From Kytococcus aerolatus (GTDB taxonomy: Bacteria; Actinomycetota; Actinomycetes; Actinomycetales; Dermatophilaceae): 64,000 nucleotides of DNA. Numbering within the stretch: the stretch's first letter is position 1; every line of letters starts with the position of its first letter. Below the pieces are notes generated by a model that did not search any database, was not told the origin of the DNA, and saw nothing but the letters and a program-made list of their open reading frames with translations. The position numbers and the translations under genes were made by a program. Positions 1 through 7,219 of this stretch are shown in pieces. The stretch covers positions 266,358 to 330,357 of the forward strand of contig NZ_FYEZ01000003.1 in the NCBI RefSeq assembly GCF_900187395.1. Direction: 5' to 3'.

Positions 1-942
1 CACCGGGCCCTGCCCGGTCCAGCCGGTGAGCAGCCGGTCCAGGCCGGCCAGGTGGGTGTGCGTCGGCACGGGGCCGGCGCCGTGCGTCCGCTGCACCAGC
101 CGGCGCCACACGCGGGGCCGCAGGGCGGCCTCGACCCCCGCCAGCTCCTCCACCGGCCAGGCCGGGCCGGGGTGCTCGGTGAGGGCGGCCGCCCGGCCGG
201 CCGCGAGCGCGTCGAGGAGGTCGGCGTCCGCCCGGAGGTGGTCGGCGCTGCGGGCCAGGGCGGGGACGAGGTCCTCCCCGGCCGCGTCGCCGAGGACGGC
301 CAACGCCTGCCGGATGCGCACCCGCGCGAACCGCGGGTCGTCGTTGTGGGGGTCCTGGTGCGGGGCGAGCCCCTGGTCGGCGCAGGCCTCCCGGGTGGTG
401 GCCCGTCGCAGGCCGAGGAGGGGGCGCTCGTAGGGGCCGCGGCGGGCCGGCATGCCCGCCAGGGAGCGGGTCCCGGCCCCGCGCAGGAGCCCCAGGAGCA
501 CCTGCTCGGCCTGGTCGTCCGCGGTGTGGGCCAGCCAGACCCGCACCGACCGGTCAGGGGCCCCCAGCCCGTCGAGCACCTCCGCGAAGGCGTCGTAGCG
601 CGCCTCCCGGGCAGCGGCCTCCGGGCCGTCCCCCCGGCCCACCTCGACGCGGCGCACCAGCACCGGGTCGAGGCCGAGCGCCCGACAGGTGGCGGCGGCC
701 CGGGCGGCCACCTCGGCGCTCCCGGCCTGCAGTGCGTGGTCCACCACCACCGCGCCGCTCAGGACGCGTCCGCCCCGACGGCGCAGCCGGTCGGCCTCGA
801 AGGCCAGCCCGGCGGCCAGCGCCAGCGAGTCGGCCCCTCCGGAGCAGGCCACGAGCACGCCCGCCCCCTCCTCGGCGGCAGCACGCAGCGGGCCCCGCAC
901 GGCGTGGCGCACCGCGGCGACGGCAGCCGGCGGTCCGGGCAC
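1..942 (-). CDS. tilS: tRNA(Ile)-lysidine synthase, 3' end beyond window
   Basis: TilS converts the wobble cytidine of the CAU-anticodon tRNA-Ile to lysidine using ATP and lysine, so that the tRNA reads AUA and is charged with isoleucine. The 314 visible residues hold the PP-loop ATP-pyrophosphatase signature SGGADS near residue 41 and the downstream HTADDQAEQ motif typical of the family. The frame is open to base 1 with no stop, so the C-terminal end is missing. I chose the GTG at 942..940, 18 bases after the dacB stop, because it precedes the PP-loop by a normal distance; no strong ribosome site is visible, which fits translation coupled to dacB. Family assignment is firm; the exact start is less so. 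Confidence 0.9.
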   Translation of the reverse strand, partial: MPGPPAAVAAVRHAVRGPLRAAAEEGAGVLVACSGGADSLALAAGLAFEADRLRRRGGRVLSGAVVVDHALQAGSAEVAARAAATCRALGLDPVLVRRVEVGRGDGPEAAAREARYDAFAEVLDGLGAPDRSVRVWLAHTADDQAEQVLLGLLRGAGTRSLAGMPARRGPYERPLLGLRRATTREACADQGLAPHQDPHNDDPRFARVRIRQALAVLGDAAGEDLVPALARSADHLRADADLLDALAAGRAAALTEHPGPAWPVEELAGVEAALRPRVWRRLVQRTHGAGPVPTHTHLAGLDRLLTGWTGQGPV

Positions 943-960
943 CTCAGGCGGTCCGTCGCG

Positions 961-2544
961 TCAGGCGCCGGTGTTGCACTCGCAGCCCTGGAGGGCGGCG
1001 ATGATCTCGTCGTGGGCCTTGCGGGCGACCATCGGCTGGGTGCTGCGTTCGAAGTCGTCGCTGCTCACCACGAAGGTCAGGAGGCGACCGTCCTGGGTCA
1101 CGGTGCTGCCGGCCATGCCCGAGGCCATCGGGAGGGTGCCGGTCTTGCCGCGCACGAAGCCGCGGGCCTCCTCGCGACCGTCGCCGTAGAAGCGCGGGTC
1201 GAGGGTGCCGTAGAGGCCGGCCATGGAGAGGTTGGCCATGATCCGGCCGTACTCCGGGTCCTCCCCCGAGGCGCCCTGGGCGAGGAGCTCGCCGAGCACC
1301 TGGACGGGGATCTCGTTCTTGCTCGTGAGGCCGGCGCTGTCGTGCTGCTGGTGGCCGGTGTTGTCGATCCCCCGCTCCTTGGTCATGCGCACCACCCACT
1401 GGCCGACGTCGGAGGGGTCGGACTTCTCCACCTTCAGCCCGCCGGTGGCCAGGGCGGCCTGTCGGGTGAGCGTCTCGATGCGGGCGTTGTCGCTGACCTG
1501 CATGGCGTGGACGAGCTGGTCGCGGACGGGCGCCGACTTCACGACGGCCAGCGTCTCGCCCTCGGCCTTCTTCTTCGTCCGCGGGATGCCCTTCTCCACC
1601 TTGACGCCCTCCTCGTGGAGGCGCCCGGCGAAGGTGCCGGCCACGTTCATCACCGGGTCCGGCGGGCTGGGGTGCAGGTGGCGGGCCCGGTCGTCGAAGA
1701 GCTGGGCCATGGTCACGCGACCCGACCACCCCTCGTTGAGGGCCACCTCGGACCAGTCCTCCGACCAGGTCGCCCCGGCCTGCGAGTCGTCGAGGGCCAC
1801 GGTGAAAGTCTCCGGCAGGTCTTCCCCCGCCTTGCGCTTCTTCTTGATCGCGGCCGCGGTCTGCTTGGCGAGGTCCTGCAGGCCGGCCCGGTTGGCGGTC
1901 GCCAGCGGGTTGCCCATGCCGCGGGAGAGCATCGTGTCCCCCCCGGCGACGATGACGATGTTGTTCCCCTCGTCGAGCAGCACCTTGGTCTCCAGGCGCT
2001 GGTCGAGATCCCACCCGGACTGGACGATCGCCCCGACCGAGACGAGCTTCGTCATCGACGCCAGGTGGTTGGGTCGGTCGGCGTTCTGCTGGAGGAGCAC
2101 CTTGCCGGTCCGGGCGTCCCGGATGTCCAGGGAGAGGAAGCCGAGAGTCTCGTCGTCGAGGGTCTTCCCCAGCGCCTTCTTGACGGTCTCCGGGCTGGGC
2201 GCCTGGTCGGAGTTCTCCAGGTGGGCGAGCACCTCCGGGGAGTCCCCGGCCTCGGCGGTCACCTTCTCCGCCTCGGCCTTCTCCTGCGGGCCGTCGCTGA
2301 CCCGCGCGGCCTCGCCGGGGGCCATCTCGTGGCTGATGACGCCCTCCTTCGGGGCGGCCGGTCGCTTGACGGCCGTGGACTCCTCGTCGTCCCCTCCCTG
2401 CTCCTGCTCGGCGGGGGCTGCGGTCTCGGGGGCGTTGGTCAGGACGCCCGGCACCTTGTCGTAGACGTCGGCCGTGACGTAACCGGCTGCCAGGGCCACC
2501 ACGGCCGTGCTGGCGATGAGGGCGTTGCGGGCGGAGGACTTCAC
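961..2544 (-). CDS. dacB: D-alanyl-D-alanine carboxypeptidase (PBP4/DacB family)
   Basis: This is a class C low-molecular-weight penicillin-binding protein (peptidase family S13) that trims D-Ala from peptidoglycan stem peptides or cuts crosslinks outside the membrane. The 527-residue product starts with a hydrophobic signal or anchor (residues 6-25), followed by an acidic, low-complexity linker. The three active-site motifs are present and in order: SMTK (S163, K166), SDN (351-353) and KTG (467-469). The start is GTG, with GAAAGG upstream. It is divergent from ppa across 74 bases and is followed after 18 bases by tilS, an order also known from mycobacteria. The family call is secure; whether carboxypeptidase or endopeptidase activity dominates cannot be read from sequence. 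Confidence 0.93.
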   Translation of the reverse strand: MKSSARNALIASTAVVALAAGYVTADVYDKVPGVLTNAPETAAPAEQEQGGDDEESTAVKRPAAPKEGVISHEMAPGEAARVSDGPQEKAEAEKVTAEAGDSPEVLAHLENSDQAPSPETVKKALGKTLDDETLGFLSLDIRDARTGKVLLQQNADRPNHLASMTKLVSVGAIVQSGWDLDQRLETKVLLDEGNNIVIVAGGDTMLSRGMGNPLATANRAGLQDLAKQTAAAIKKKRKAGEDLPETFTVALDDSQAGATWSEDWSEVALNEGWSGRVTMAQLFDDRARHLHPSPPDPVMNVAGTFAGRLHEEGVKVEKGIPRTKKKAEGETLAVVKSAPVRDQLVHAMQVSDNARIETLTRQAALATGGLKVEKSDPSDVGQWVVRMTKERGIDNTGHQQHDSAGLTSKNEIPVQVLGELLAQGASGEDPEYGRIMANLSMAGLYGTLDPRFYGDGREEARGFVRGKTGTLPMASGMAGSTVTQDGRLLTFVVSSDDFERSTQPMVARKAHDEIIAALQGCECNTGA

Positions 2545-2618
2545 CGGGGACCTTTCGGAGGCGGGCGAGGGATGCGACAGACTGGGCCACAGCCTAAACG
2601 CCGAGACGAGGAGGTCCC

Positions 2619-3221
2619 ATGGAGTTCGACATGACCGTCGAGATCCCTTCCGGGAACAAGAACAAGTACGAGATCGACCACGAGACGGGCCGGATCCGCC
2701 TGGACCGTCTGCTCTTCACCGCCATGCGCTACCCGGCCGACTACGGGTACATCGAGGACACCCTCGGTGAGGACGGCGACCCGCTGGACGCCCTCGTGCT
2801 GCTCGACGAGCCGACCTTCCCCGGCTGCGTGGTGCGCGTGCGCCCGGTGGCCGTCTTCAAGATGGTCGACGACGCCGGCGGCGACGACAAGATCCTGTGC
2901 GTGGCCTCCGGCGACCCCCGCCGCGACCACATCCAGGACTCCTCGGACGTCTCGGAGTTCACGCTCGACGAGATCCGCCACTTCTTCGAGGTCTACAAGG
3001 CCCTGGAGCCGGGCAAGTACGTCGAGGAGGGCTCGAGCTGGGGCGACCGCTCCGAGGCCGAGAAGATCATCACCGAGGCCCTGGAGCGCGCCAAGGAGCA
3101 GGGCGTCACCACCGCCCGCTGGCCGCTGCCCGGCCACCAGTCCGACGACACCGAGCGCTCGATCGACCGCGCCGAGGGTGCCGGCGGCCAGGAGAGCCAG
3201 GCAGACAAGCCGGAGGCCTGA
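2619..3221 (+). CDS. ppa: Inorganic pyrophosphatase
   Basis: This soluble family I pyrophosphatase hydrolyses PPi to phosphate and so pulls nucleotide, amino-acyl-tRNA and polymer synthesis forward. The 200-residue protein has the family signature [10 protein letters not shown] near residue 51 with its metal-binding aspartates, and ADYGYIEDT before it. The core ends around residue 170; an acidic tail of about 30 residues follows, slightly longer than usual. An AGGAGG-type ribosome site lies 6 to 7 bases before the ATG. The gene is divergent from dacB and ends 34 bases before a strong hairpin, so it is probably a single-gene transcript. Confidence 0.96.
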   Translation: MEFDMTVEIPSGNKNKYEIDHETGRIRLDRLLFTAMRYPADYGYIEDTLGEDGDPLDALVLLDEPTFPGCVVRVRPVAVFKMVDDAGGDDKILCVASGDPRRDHIQDSSDVSEFTLDEIRHFFEVYKALEPGKYVEEGSSWGDRSEAEKIITEALERAKEQGVTTARWPLPGHQSDDTERSIDRAEGAGGQESQADKPEA

Positions 3222-3255
3222 GTCACCCGCTGACGCCTCTCCGGCACGCACGATG

Positions 3256-3287
3256 GAGCCGGCACCCCCGCCGTGGGGTGCCGGCTC
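3256..3287 (+). terminator. Intrinsic-type hairpin after ppa
   Basis: A perfect 13-bp inverted repeat (GAGCCGGCACCCC and its complement) encloses a 6-base loop and starts 34 bases after the ppa stop. It is followed only by CTT, not a U-tract, as is common in GC-rich actinobacteria. Confidence 0.75.
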
Positions 3288-3345
3288 CTTCGTGTGTGGC
3301 TCAGGATGGTGGTCCCCGGGAGGCCCCGCCGACGCCACCGGGGGA

Positions 3346-3413
3346 CGACGGTCACCTGACGCACACGGAGGTCACCGGTTCCGGTGACCCTCGCGTGCAT
3401 CAGGTGATTGCCG
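3346..3413. repeat. 68-bp imperfect palindrome, family P1 copy A
   Basis: The 68-bp segment is an imperfect inverted repeat centred at 3379.5. The centre is GTCACCGG-TT-CCGGTGAC and the outer arms begin with TCACCTGA. Read on the minus strand, one arm matches the left arm of the copy at 54836-54903 at roughly 26 of 33 positions, including TGCACGCG and GGGTCACCGG. It lies between the convergent ends of ppa and the Tat-signal protein gene. The match between copies is seen directly; function is unknown. Confidence 0.7.
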
Positions 3414-3420
3414 TGGGGAG

Positions 3421-3438
3421 CTGGGGCACGTGCCCCAG
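3421..3438 (-). terminator. 18-bp perfect palindrome after the Tat-signal gene
   Basis: CTGGGGCACGTGCCCCAG is a perfect palindrome that starts two bases after the stop of the minus-strand gene at 3441. It can form a hairpin with a minimal loop and is the likely terminator of that gene. Confidence 0.5.
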
Positions 3439-3440
3439 AC

Positions 3441-3932
3441 TCACTCCCAGGGGGAGTAGACGGACTTCTCGCAGGGCGGGAACTCCGCGAGCTCGACGGG
3501 GCTCTCGGCCACGTACTCCCGACCATCCACCACGACCAGGTAGGTGACCGTCATGGCGACGTTGGCGGAGTCGGCGGATCGGATGTAGAAGGCCACACGA
3601 TCACCGCCGGGCTCGATGGTGAAGATGGGCGCTTCGTCCGGAGCCCAGGCGATGGCGCCACCCCTGGCGGTCACTTCCATGATCTCGACGGTGCCCACGG
3701 AGCCGGAGATGTTGGTCATGTCGATCTCGACGCGGTAGGCCTTCTGACCGCGGCTCTCACCCGGGAGCTTGCAGCTGCCGCCGCCGGGACCGGCGGCCAC
3801 GATGGGCTTGTCCGGGCTCGGCTCGGGACTGCCGGGCGAGGCAGCCAGCGAGGGGGCCTGTGCGGCCACGAGCACCGACGGCGCCGACCAGGCCGCGCCC
3901 TTGGCCACGGCACGACGGGAAATGTTCGTCAT
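3441..3932 (-). CDS. Exported protein with Tat-like signal, function unknown
   Basis: The 163-residue product begins MTNISRRAVAKGAAWSAP and then a hydrophobic stretch ending in SLAAS. This is the twin-arginine-like leader seen on many small actinobacterial surface proteins. The mature part is about 130 residues, probably beta-rich, with two cysteines (in GGSCKL and PPCEKS) that could form a disulphide. I chose the ATG at 3932 because AAAGGACAG sits 7 bases upstream; a longer frame reaches 3995 but has no such site. It stands alone, convergent with ppa and followed by an 18-bp palindrome. I recognise no domain, so the role is unknown. Confidence 0.7.
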   Translation of the reverse strand: MTNISRRAVAKGAAWSAPSVLVAAQAPSLAASPGSPEPSPDKPIVAAGPGGGSCKLPGESRGQKAYRVEIDMTNISGSVGTVEIMEVTARGGAIAWAPDEAPIFTIEPGGDRVAFYIRSADSANVAMTVTYLVVVDGREYVAESPVELAEFPPCEKSVYSPWE

Positions 3933-3995
3933 GAATCTGTCCTTTTCACGGTGATCTGCGAGAGGGCGCATTTCGCCTCCCCCGGCGACGGGCAC

Positions 3996-4566
3996 AATCT
4001 ACCGCCCCCGGTACCGCCGGGTACAGCACCCGGAGCACCTCGCAAAACTAGGACGGAATGGCGGATCTAGCCACAATGACCGACCCACCAAAAATCTTGC
4101 GTGAGCACATACCTCCCCATCTTCCGAAATTCCTCCTCGCCAGAATTCCAGCCGAAGGGATCAAAGTGCATCGATGTCGATGTCCCGACCTTCGGAGGGG
4201 GTATCGGACCAAGGAAGGCAGGGCACAGCGGCCGTCCCCCCAGCCCCCCCAGACCTGCTTGGGCACACGTCCCCCGACGTCGCGGCGTCGACATACCTCG
4301 CCGAGTCCTCGGGCGTCGATCTCGGGTGGAGGAACGACCAGTGGCGGATGCCGGCCCCCCGAGGCGGCAGCGCCGGGGGGCTCTCCCGACCTCCTCGCAG
4401 ATGAGGTCGGAGCGATCCTCACGGCGATCAACGACTTCTACGGCTGGCCCACGCCCCCGCTGCCCACCGCATTCCATGCCTACCGAGGGCACTGGCAGAA
4501 CGCCGAGGAGCACGTCTCATTCCACTTCCCACAGTCGGGCCCGATCGTCTCGGGGCCTCTGCTTGG
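3996..4566. other. Degenerate region, probably remnants of lost genes
   Basis: No intact gene is convincing here. Base composition is lower in GC around 4060-4180 than in the flanks. On the plus strand, codons about 4390-4560 read DEVGAILTAINDFYGWP followed by further protein-like residues, which looks like a piece of a real protein, but the upstream codons in that frame are arginine/proline/serine-rich as in non-coding GC-rich DNA. Its frame then runs into the decayed tRNA copy. I read this as the eroded edge of an inserted segment. Confidence 0.35.
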
Positions 4567-4636
4567 TGGAGCTGCCTGTCGAGATCGAACCGCGACCTGT
4601 TCATCTCGCGAGAACTCGGAGACGCTTAGGCGTTGA
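4567..4636 (-). pseudogene. Decayed copy of tRNA-Thr(CGT)
   Basis: Read on the minus strand, the 3' half matches the intact tRNA-Thr at 5482-5558. It shares ATGAACAGGTCGC, GGTTCGAT and the terminal GCTCCA, with small gaps and substitutions. The 5' half (CGCCTAAGC...) is recognisable but eroded and the anticodon arm no longer folds with CGT. It lies in the same orientation about 0.9 kb from the intact gene, the geometry left when an element inserts at a tRNA 3' end. Similarity is seen; the integration history is inferred. Confidence 0.55.
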
Positions 4637-4906
4637 CCCTGCAGTGAAGATCTCCGGGGCGTGCGACCCGCTGGGGTCAGGCGTCGTGGTCGGTGGGGTC
4701 GGGTCCTGGGCCTCTTCGTCGACGATGTTGACGTGGCCGGGGGTGGTATTGCGCTTGAAGGGGTGCTTGGGTTCAGGTGTCGTCGTCACGGTCGGCTCCG
4801 GGGGGTGGCTTGGGTTGACACGTGAGTGGGTGGGTCGTTGAGTGGGTCCTATTGCTCCCCGTCGTCCCTTCTGGGATTGGCGGGTCTTTTTCGTCGTGGG
4901 TGGTGG
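4637..4906. other. Spacer with no supported gene
   Basis: The plus strand is rich in GGTGG/GGGTC runs. A 62-codon minus-strand frame (4601-4789, starting MTTTPEPKHPFKRN) has a threonine/proline-rich, somewhat protein-like composition, but it lacks a ribosome site and runs into the decayed tRNA. I do not call it a gene. Confidence 0.3.
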
Positions 4907-5482
4907 TCAGTCAAGCCAGCAGAGGGTGCGGTCGGCCGTGTCGCCGAGGAGCTCGACGAGCTGTTCGTGGGTGAGCAGGCCCTCGCCGAGGCAGTGCTCG
5001 GCCCAGCGGGAGCGGTGCTCGTCGTCCCTGGGCCAGCTGCCCAGGTCGATGGTGGTCTGCTCGATGGTGGTGATCGGCAGGCCCTCCCGGATCGTGATCT
5101 GCGAGGGCTCGAGGCGGGCGGTGTGGGTGGTGATGCCCTTGAGTCGGCGCCTCCTCGGGACCGTGATGTGGATGCCCCACGGCAGGTCGACCGCACCCCA
5201 CAGATGGGCTGCTGACTGGTGGGAGAGAACGCCCCCGTCGCGGTGCAGGGGGTCGAATTGGAGCTGGAACTGGTCGCGTGAGGTGTCCAGTCGCTGCAGG
5301 GCGGTGCGGTAGTCCCCGTAGTCCAGGTCCATGATCGCGGCCACGAGGTAGACGCCCTGCCACTCCCGTGCTCGCAGAGCGACACGGCCACGGTGACAAG
5401 TACAGAGAGCATGGTGGAGACGAGCCGAGGATTTGGCTCCAGAATGCGAGATCCCCAGGCCGTGTGACCTGGGGATCTGCAT
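4907..5482 (-). CDS. AbiEi-like antitoxin-family protein, N-terminus damaged
   Basis: The central and C-terminal parts resemble AbiEi-type proteins (type IV toxin-antitoxin antitoxin family). There is a wing-like REWQGVYLV segment, then LSHQSAAHLWGA, then EGLPITTIEQTTIDLGS, matching the family's typical order. The helix-turn-helix that should precede the wing is missing; the first 40 codons (MQIPRSHGLG...) lie against the tRNA gene and do not look like it. A shorter start at 5332 (MDLDYGDYR) is possible but would discard the wing. No nucleotidyltransferase toxin partner (AbiEii) is nearby. I read it as a truncated remnant next to tRNA-Thr, possibly non-functional. Confidence 0.5.
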   Translation of the reverse strand: MQIPRSHGLGISHSGAKSSARLHHALCTCHRGRVALRAREWQGVYLVAAIMDLDYGDYRTALQRLDTSRDQFQLQFDPLHRDGGVLSHQSAAHLWGAVDLPWGIHITVPRRRRLKGITTHTARLEPSQITIREGLPITTIEQTTIDLGSWPRDDEHRSRWAEHCLGEGLLTHEQLVELLGDTADRTLCWLD

Positions 5483-5558
5483 GGAGCCGCCTGCCGGAAT
5501 CGAACCGGCGACCTGTTCATTACGAGTGAACCGCTCTGGCCGACTGAGCTAAGGCGGC
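5482..5558 (-). tRNA. trnT: tRNA-Thr (anticodon CGT)
   Basis: The minus strand folds into a standard cloverleaf. The acceptor stem is GCCGCCT paired with AGGCGGC. The D arm contains GCTCAGTCGGCCAGAGC, the anticodon stem is GTTCA/TGAAC with loop CTCGTAA (anticodon CGT, threonine codon ACG), and the T arm is GCCGG-TTCGATT-CCGGC. The discriminator is T and CCA is encoded. A TATAGT -10 hexamer sits at 5600..5595 on the minus strand, so it is likely transcribed from its own promoter. A decayed copy lies at 4567-4636. Confidence 0.96.
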
Positions 5559-5683
5559 GGACCGACCGCACGCTGCCGTGCGATGCGAGCGCCTACTATA
5601 CGGCCTGCCGCAAGTCCGGGCGAAATCCGCCACACCGCTCCCACCCCGGCCACACGGTGCGCCCACCCTCCGGCAGGCGCACC

Positions 5684-7219
5684 TCAGCAGGAGGCGTCCT
5701 CCCCCTCGGGCACCGTGCCGGAGAGCAGGTAGGCGTCCACGGCCCCGTCCACGCACGCGTTCCCGCGCCGGTAGGCCGTGTGACCGTCCCCGTCGAAGCG
5801 CAGCAGCCGCCCGTTCTCCAGCTCGCCGGCCACCTCCTCGGCCCACTCGTAGGGCGTCGCCGGGTCACGAGTGGTCCCCACCACGAGGATCGGAGCGCTC
5901 CCCTTCGCCCGTGCGGTCAAGGGCTCGTCAGGCGTGACCGGCCAGTCCTCGCAGACCGAGCCCTCCCCCCGCATCAGCTCGCCCCACAGCGGAGCAGCCT
6001 CGTCGTAGGCGGCCTCCACCTCGGCCCGGCTGCGCCCGCCGCTCCCGGCCGGACGGTCGTTGCAGGTGTAGACGGTGAACGCCTCCATGAGATTCGAGGC
6101 GTAGCCGCCGTCCGGGTGGCGGTCGGCGTACTGCCCGGCCAGCCCCATGAGCCCGGACCCGTCCCCGTCCCGCGCCTGCCGCAGGGCGGCGCGCAGGGCC
6201 GGCCAGCTGGTCTCGCTGTACATGCCGGAGGCCACCCCGTAGGTCGCCCACCCGACGGTCAGCTCCGTCACCGCCCCGTGGCCCCGGACGGGCAGCGGGT
6301 CGGTCTCGGCCTCCTCGAGGAGCTCCTTCAGCCCGTCCACGGCGGCCTCCCGGTCACCACCGAGCGGGCAGTCCCCCTCCTCGACGCACCAGTCGAGGAA
6401 GGCGTTGGTGGCCCGCTCGAAGCCCTCGGCCTGACCCACCCCCATCTCCACGGCGTCCAGATCGGTGGGCAGCACCCCGTCGAGCACCATCGCCCCCACC
6501 CGCTCGGGGAAGAGCTCGGCGTAGGTGGCGCCCAGGGTGGTGCCGTAGGACTTGCCGAGGTAGTGCAGCTGGCTGTCCCCGAGCACGGCCCGCAGGATCT
6601 CCAGGTCCCGTGCGGCGGTCTCGGTGGTGACCTCGCCCAGCCCCTTCCCGAGATCCTGCTCGCAGCCCTCGACGAAGGCCGCCACCTGCCGCTGCCCACG
6701 CTTCCGGCCCGCCGCGGAGTCCGGGTCCTCCACGCCTCCGATGAAGACGTCCATCCCCGCGTCGTCGAGGCAGTCCACCGGCTCGGAGGAGCCCACGCCC
6801 CGCGGGTCGAGGCCGACCACGTCGTAGCCCTCCCGCACAGCCGGGCCCACGACCTGGTCCGCCGCCCGGGCGTACTCCACCGCGCTGGAGCCCGGCCCAC
6901 CCGGGTTCACCAGCAGCGAGCCGATGCGGCGGTCGGCGTCCTTCGCCGGGGCGCGGAAGACCGCCAGCGAGACCGTCTCCCCCGCCGGGCGGTCGTGGTC
7001 CAGCGGCACGTCCAGGGTGGCGCACTGGCCCCCCTCGCAGTCCTCCCACTCCAGCTCCTGGCCGGTGAAGCGCTCCAGGGCCGGGTCCACCGGCGGCAGG
7101 GACTCCTCGGGCGCCGCGGTGCGCAGGTCCTCCGGCAGGGCCCCCTCCTGCCCAGGCAGCGTGCACCCGGCCAGGAGCATCGCGCCACCGGTCAGCAGGG
7201 CGAGCGCGTCCCGCCTCAC
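5684..7219 (-). CDS. Secreted alpha/beta-hydrolase lipoprotein, tripeptidyl-aminopeptidase type
   Basis: The 511-residue product is a predicted lipoprotein: a short charged N-terminus, a hydrophobic core and the lipobox LLAGC near residue 19. It belongs to the S33 family with the TAP-like C-terminal domain (SlpD/SlpE-like). The nucleophile lies in GKSYGTT, the acid in GTTRDPATP and the histidine in GDGHTAYRRGNACV. Such enzymes release tripeptides from N-termini outside the cell. The start is the GTG at 7219, with GGAGG 6 bases upstream; it overlaps the holB stop as GTGA. A longer upstream frame is rejected because it would lie inside holB. It is the last gene of the tmk-holB operon. Confidence 0.87.
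   Translation of the reverse strand: MRRDALALLTGGAMLLAGCTLPGQEGALPEDLRTAAPEESLPPVDPALERFTGQELEWEDCEGGQCATLDVPLDHDRPAGETVSLAVFRAPAKDADRRIGSLLVNPGGPGSSAVEYARAADQVVGPAVREGYDVVGLDPRGVGSSEPVDCLDDAGMDVFIGGVEDPDSAAGRKRGQRQVAAFVEGCEQDLGKGLGEVTTETAARDLEILRAVLGDSQLHYLGKSYGTTLGATYAELFPERVGAMVLDGVLPTDLDAVEMGVGQAEGFERATNAFLDWCVEEGDCPLGGDREAAVDGLKELLEEAETDPLPVRGHGAVTELTVGWATYGVASGMYSETSWPALRAALRQARDGDGSGLMGLAGQYADRHPDGGYASNLMEAFTVYTCNDRPAGSGGRSRAEVEAAYDEAAPLWGELMRGEGSVCEDWPVTPDEPLTARAKGSAPILVVGTTRDPATPYEWAEEVAGELENGRLLRFDGDGHTAYRRGNACVDGAVDAYLLSGTVPEGEDASC

Noticed and set aside
52..2634. An 860-codon open frame on the plus strand across tilS and dacB
   Set aside because: It is an artefact of high GC: it lies opposite two well-recognised genes and shows no domain, only glycine/arginine/leucine-rich sequence.
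4601..4789. A 62-codon minus-strand gene
   Set aside because: It has no ribosome site, runs into the decayed tRNA copy and has no recognisable family.
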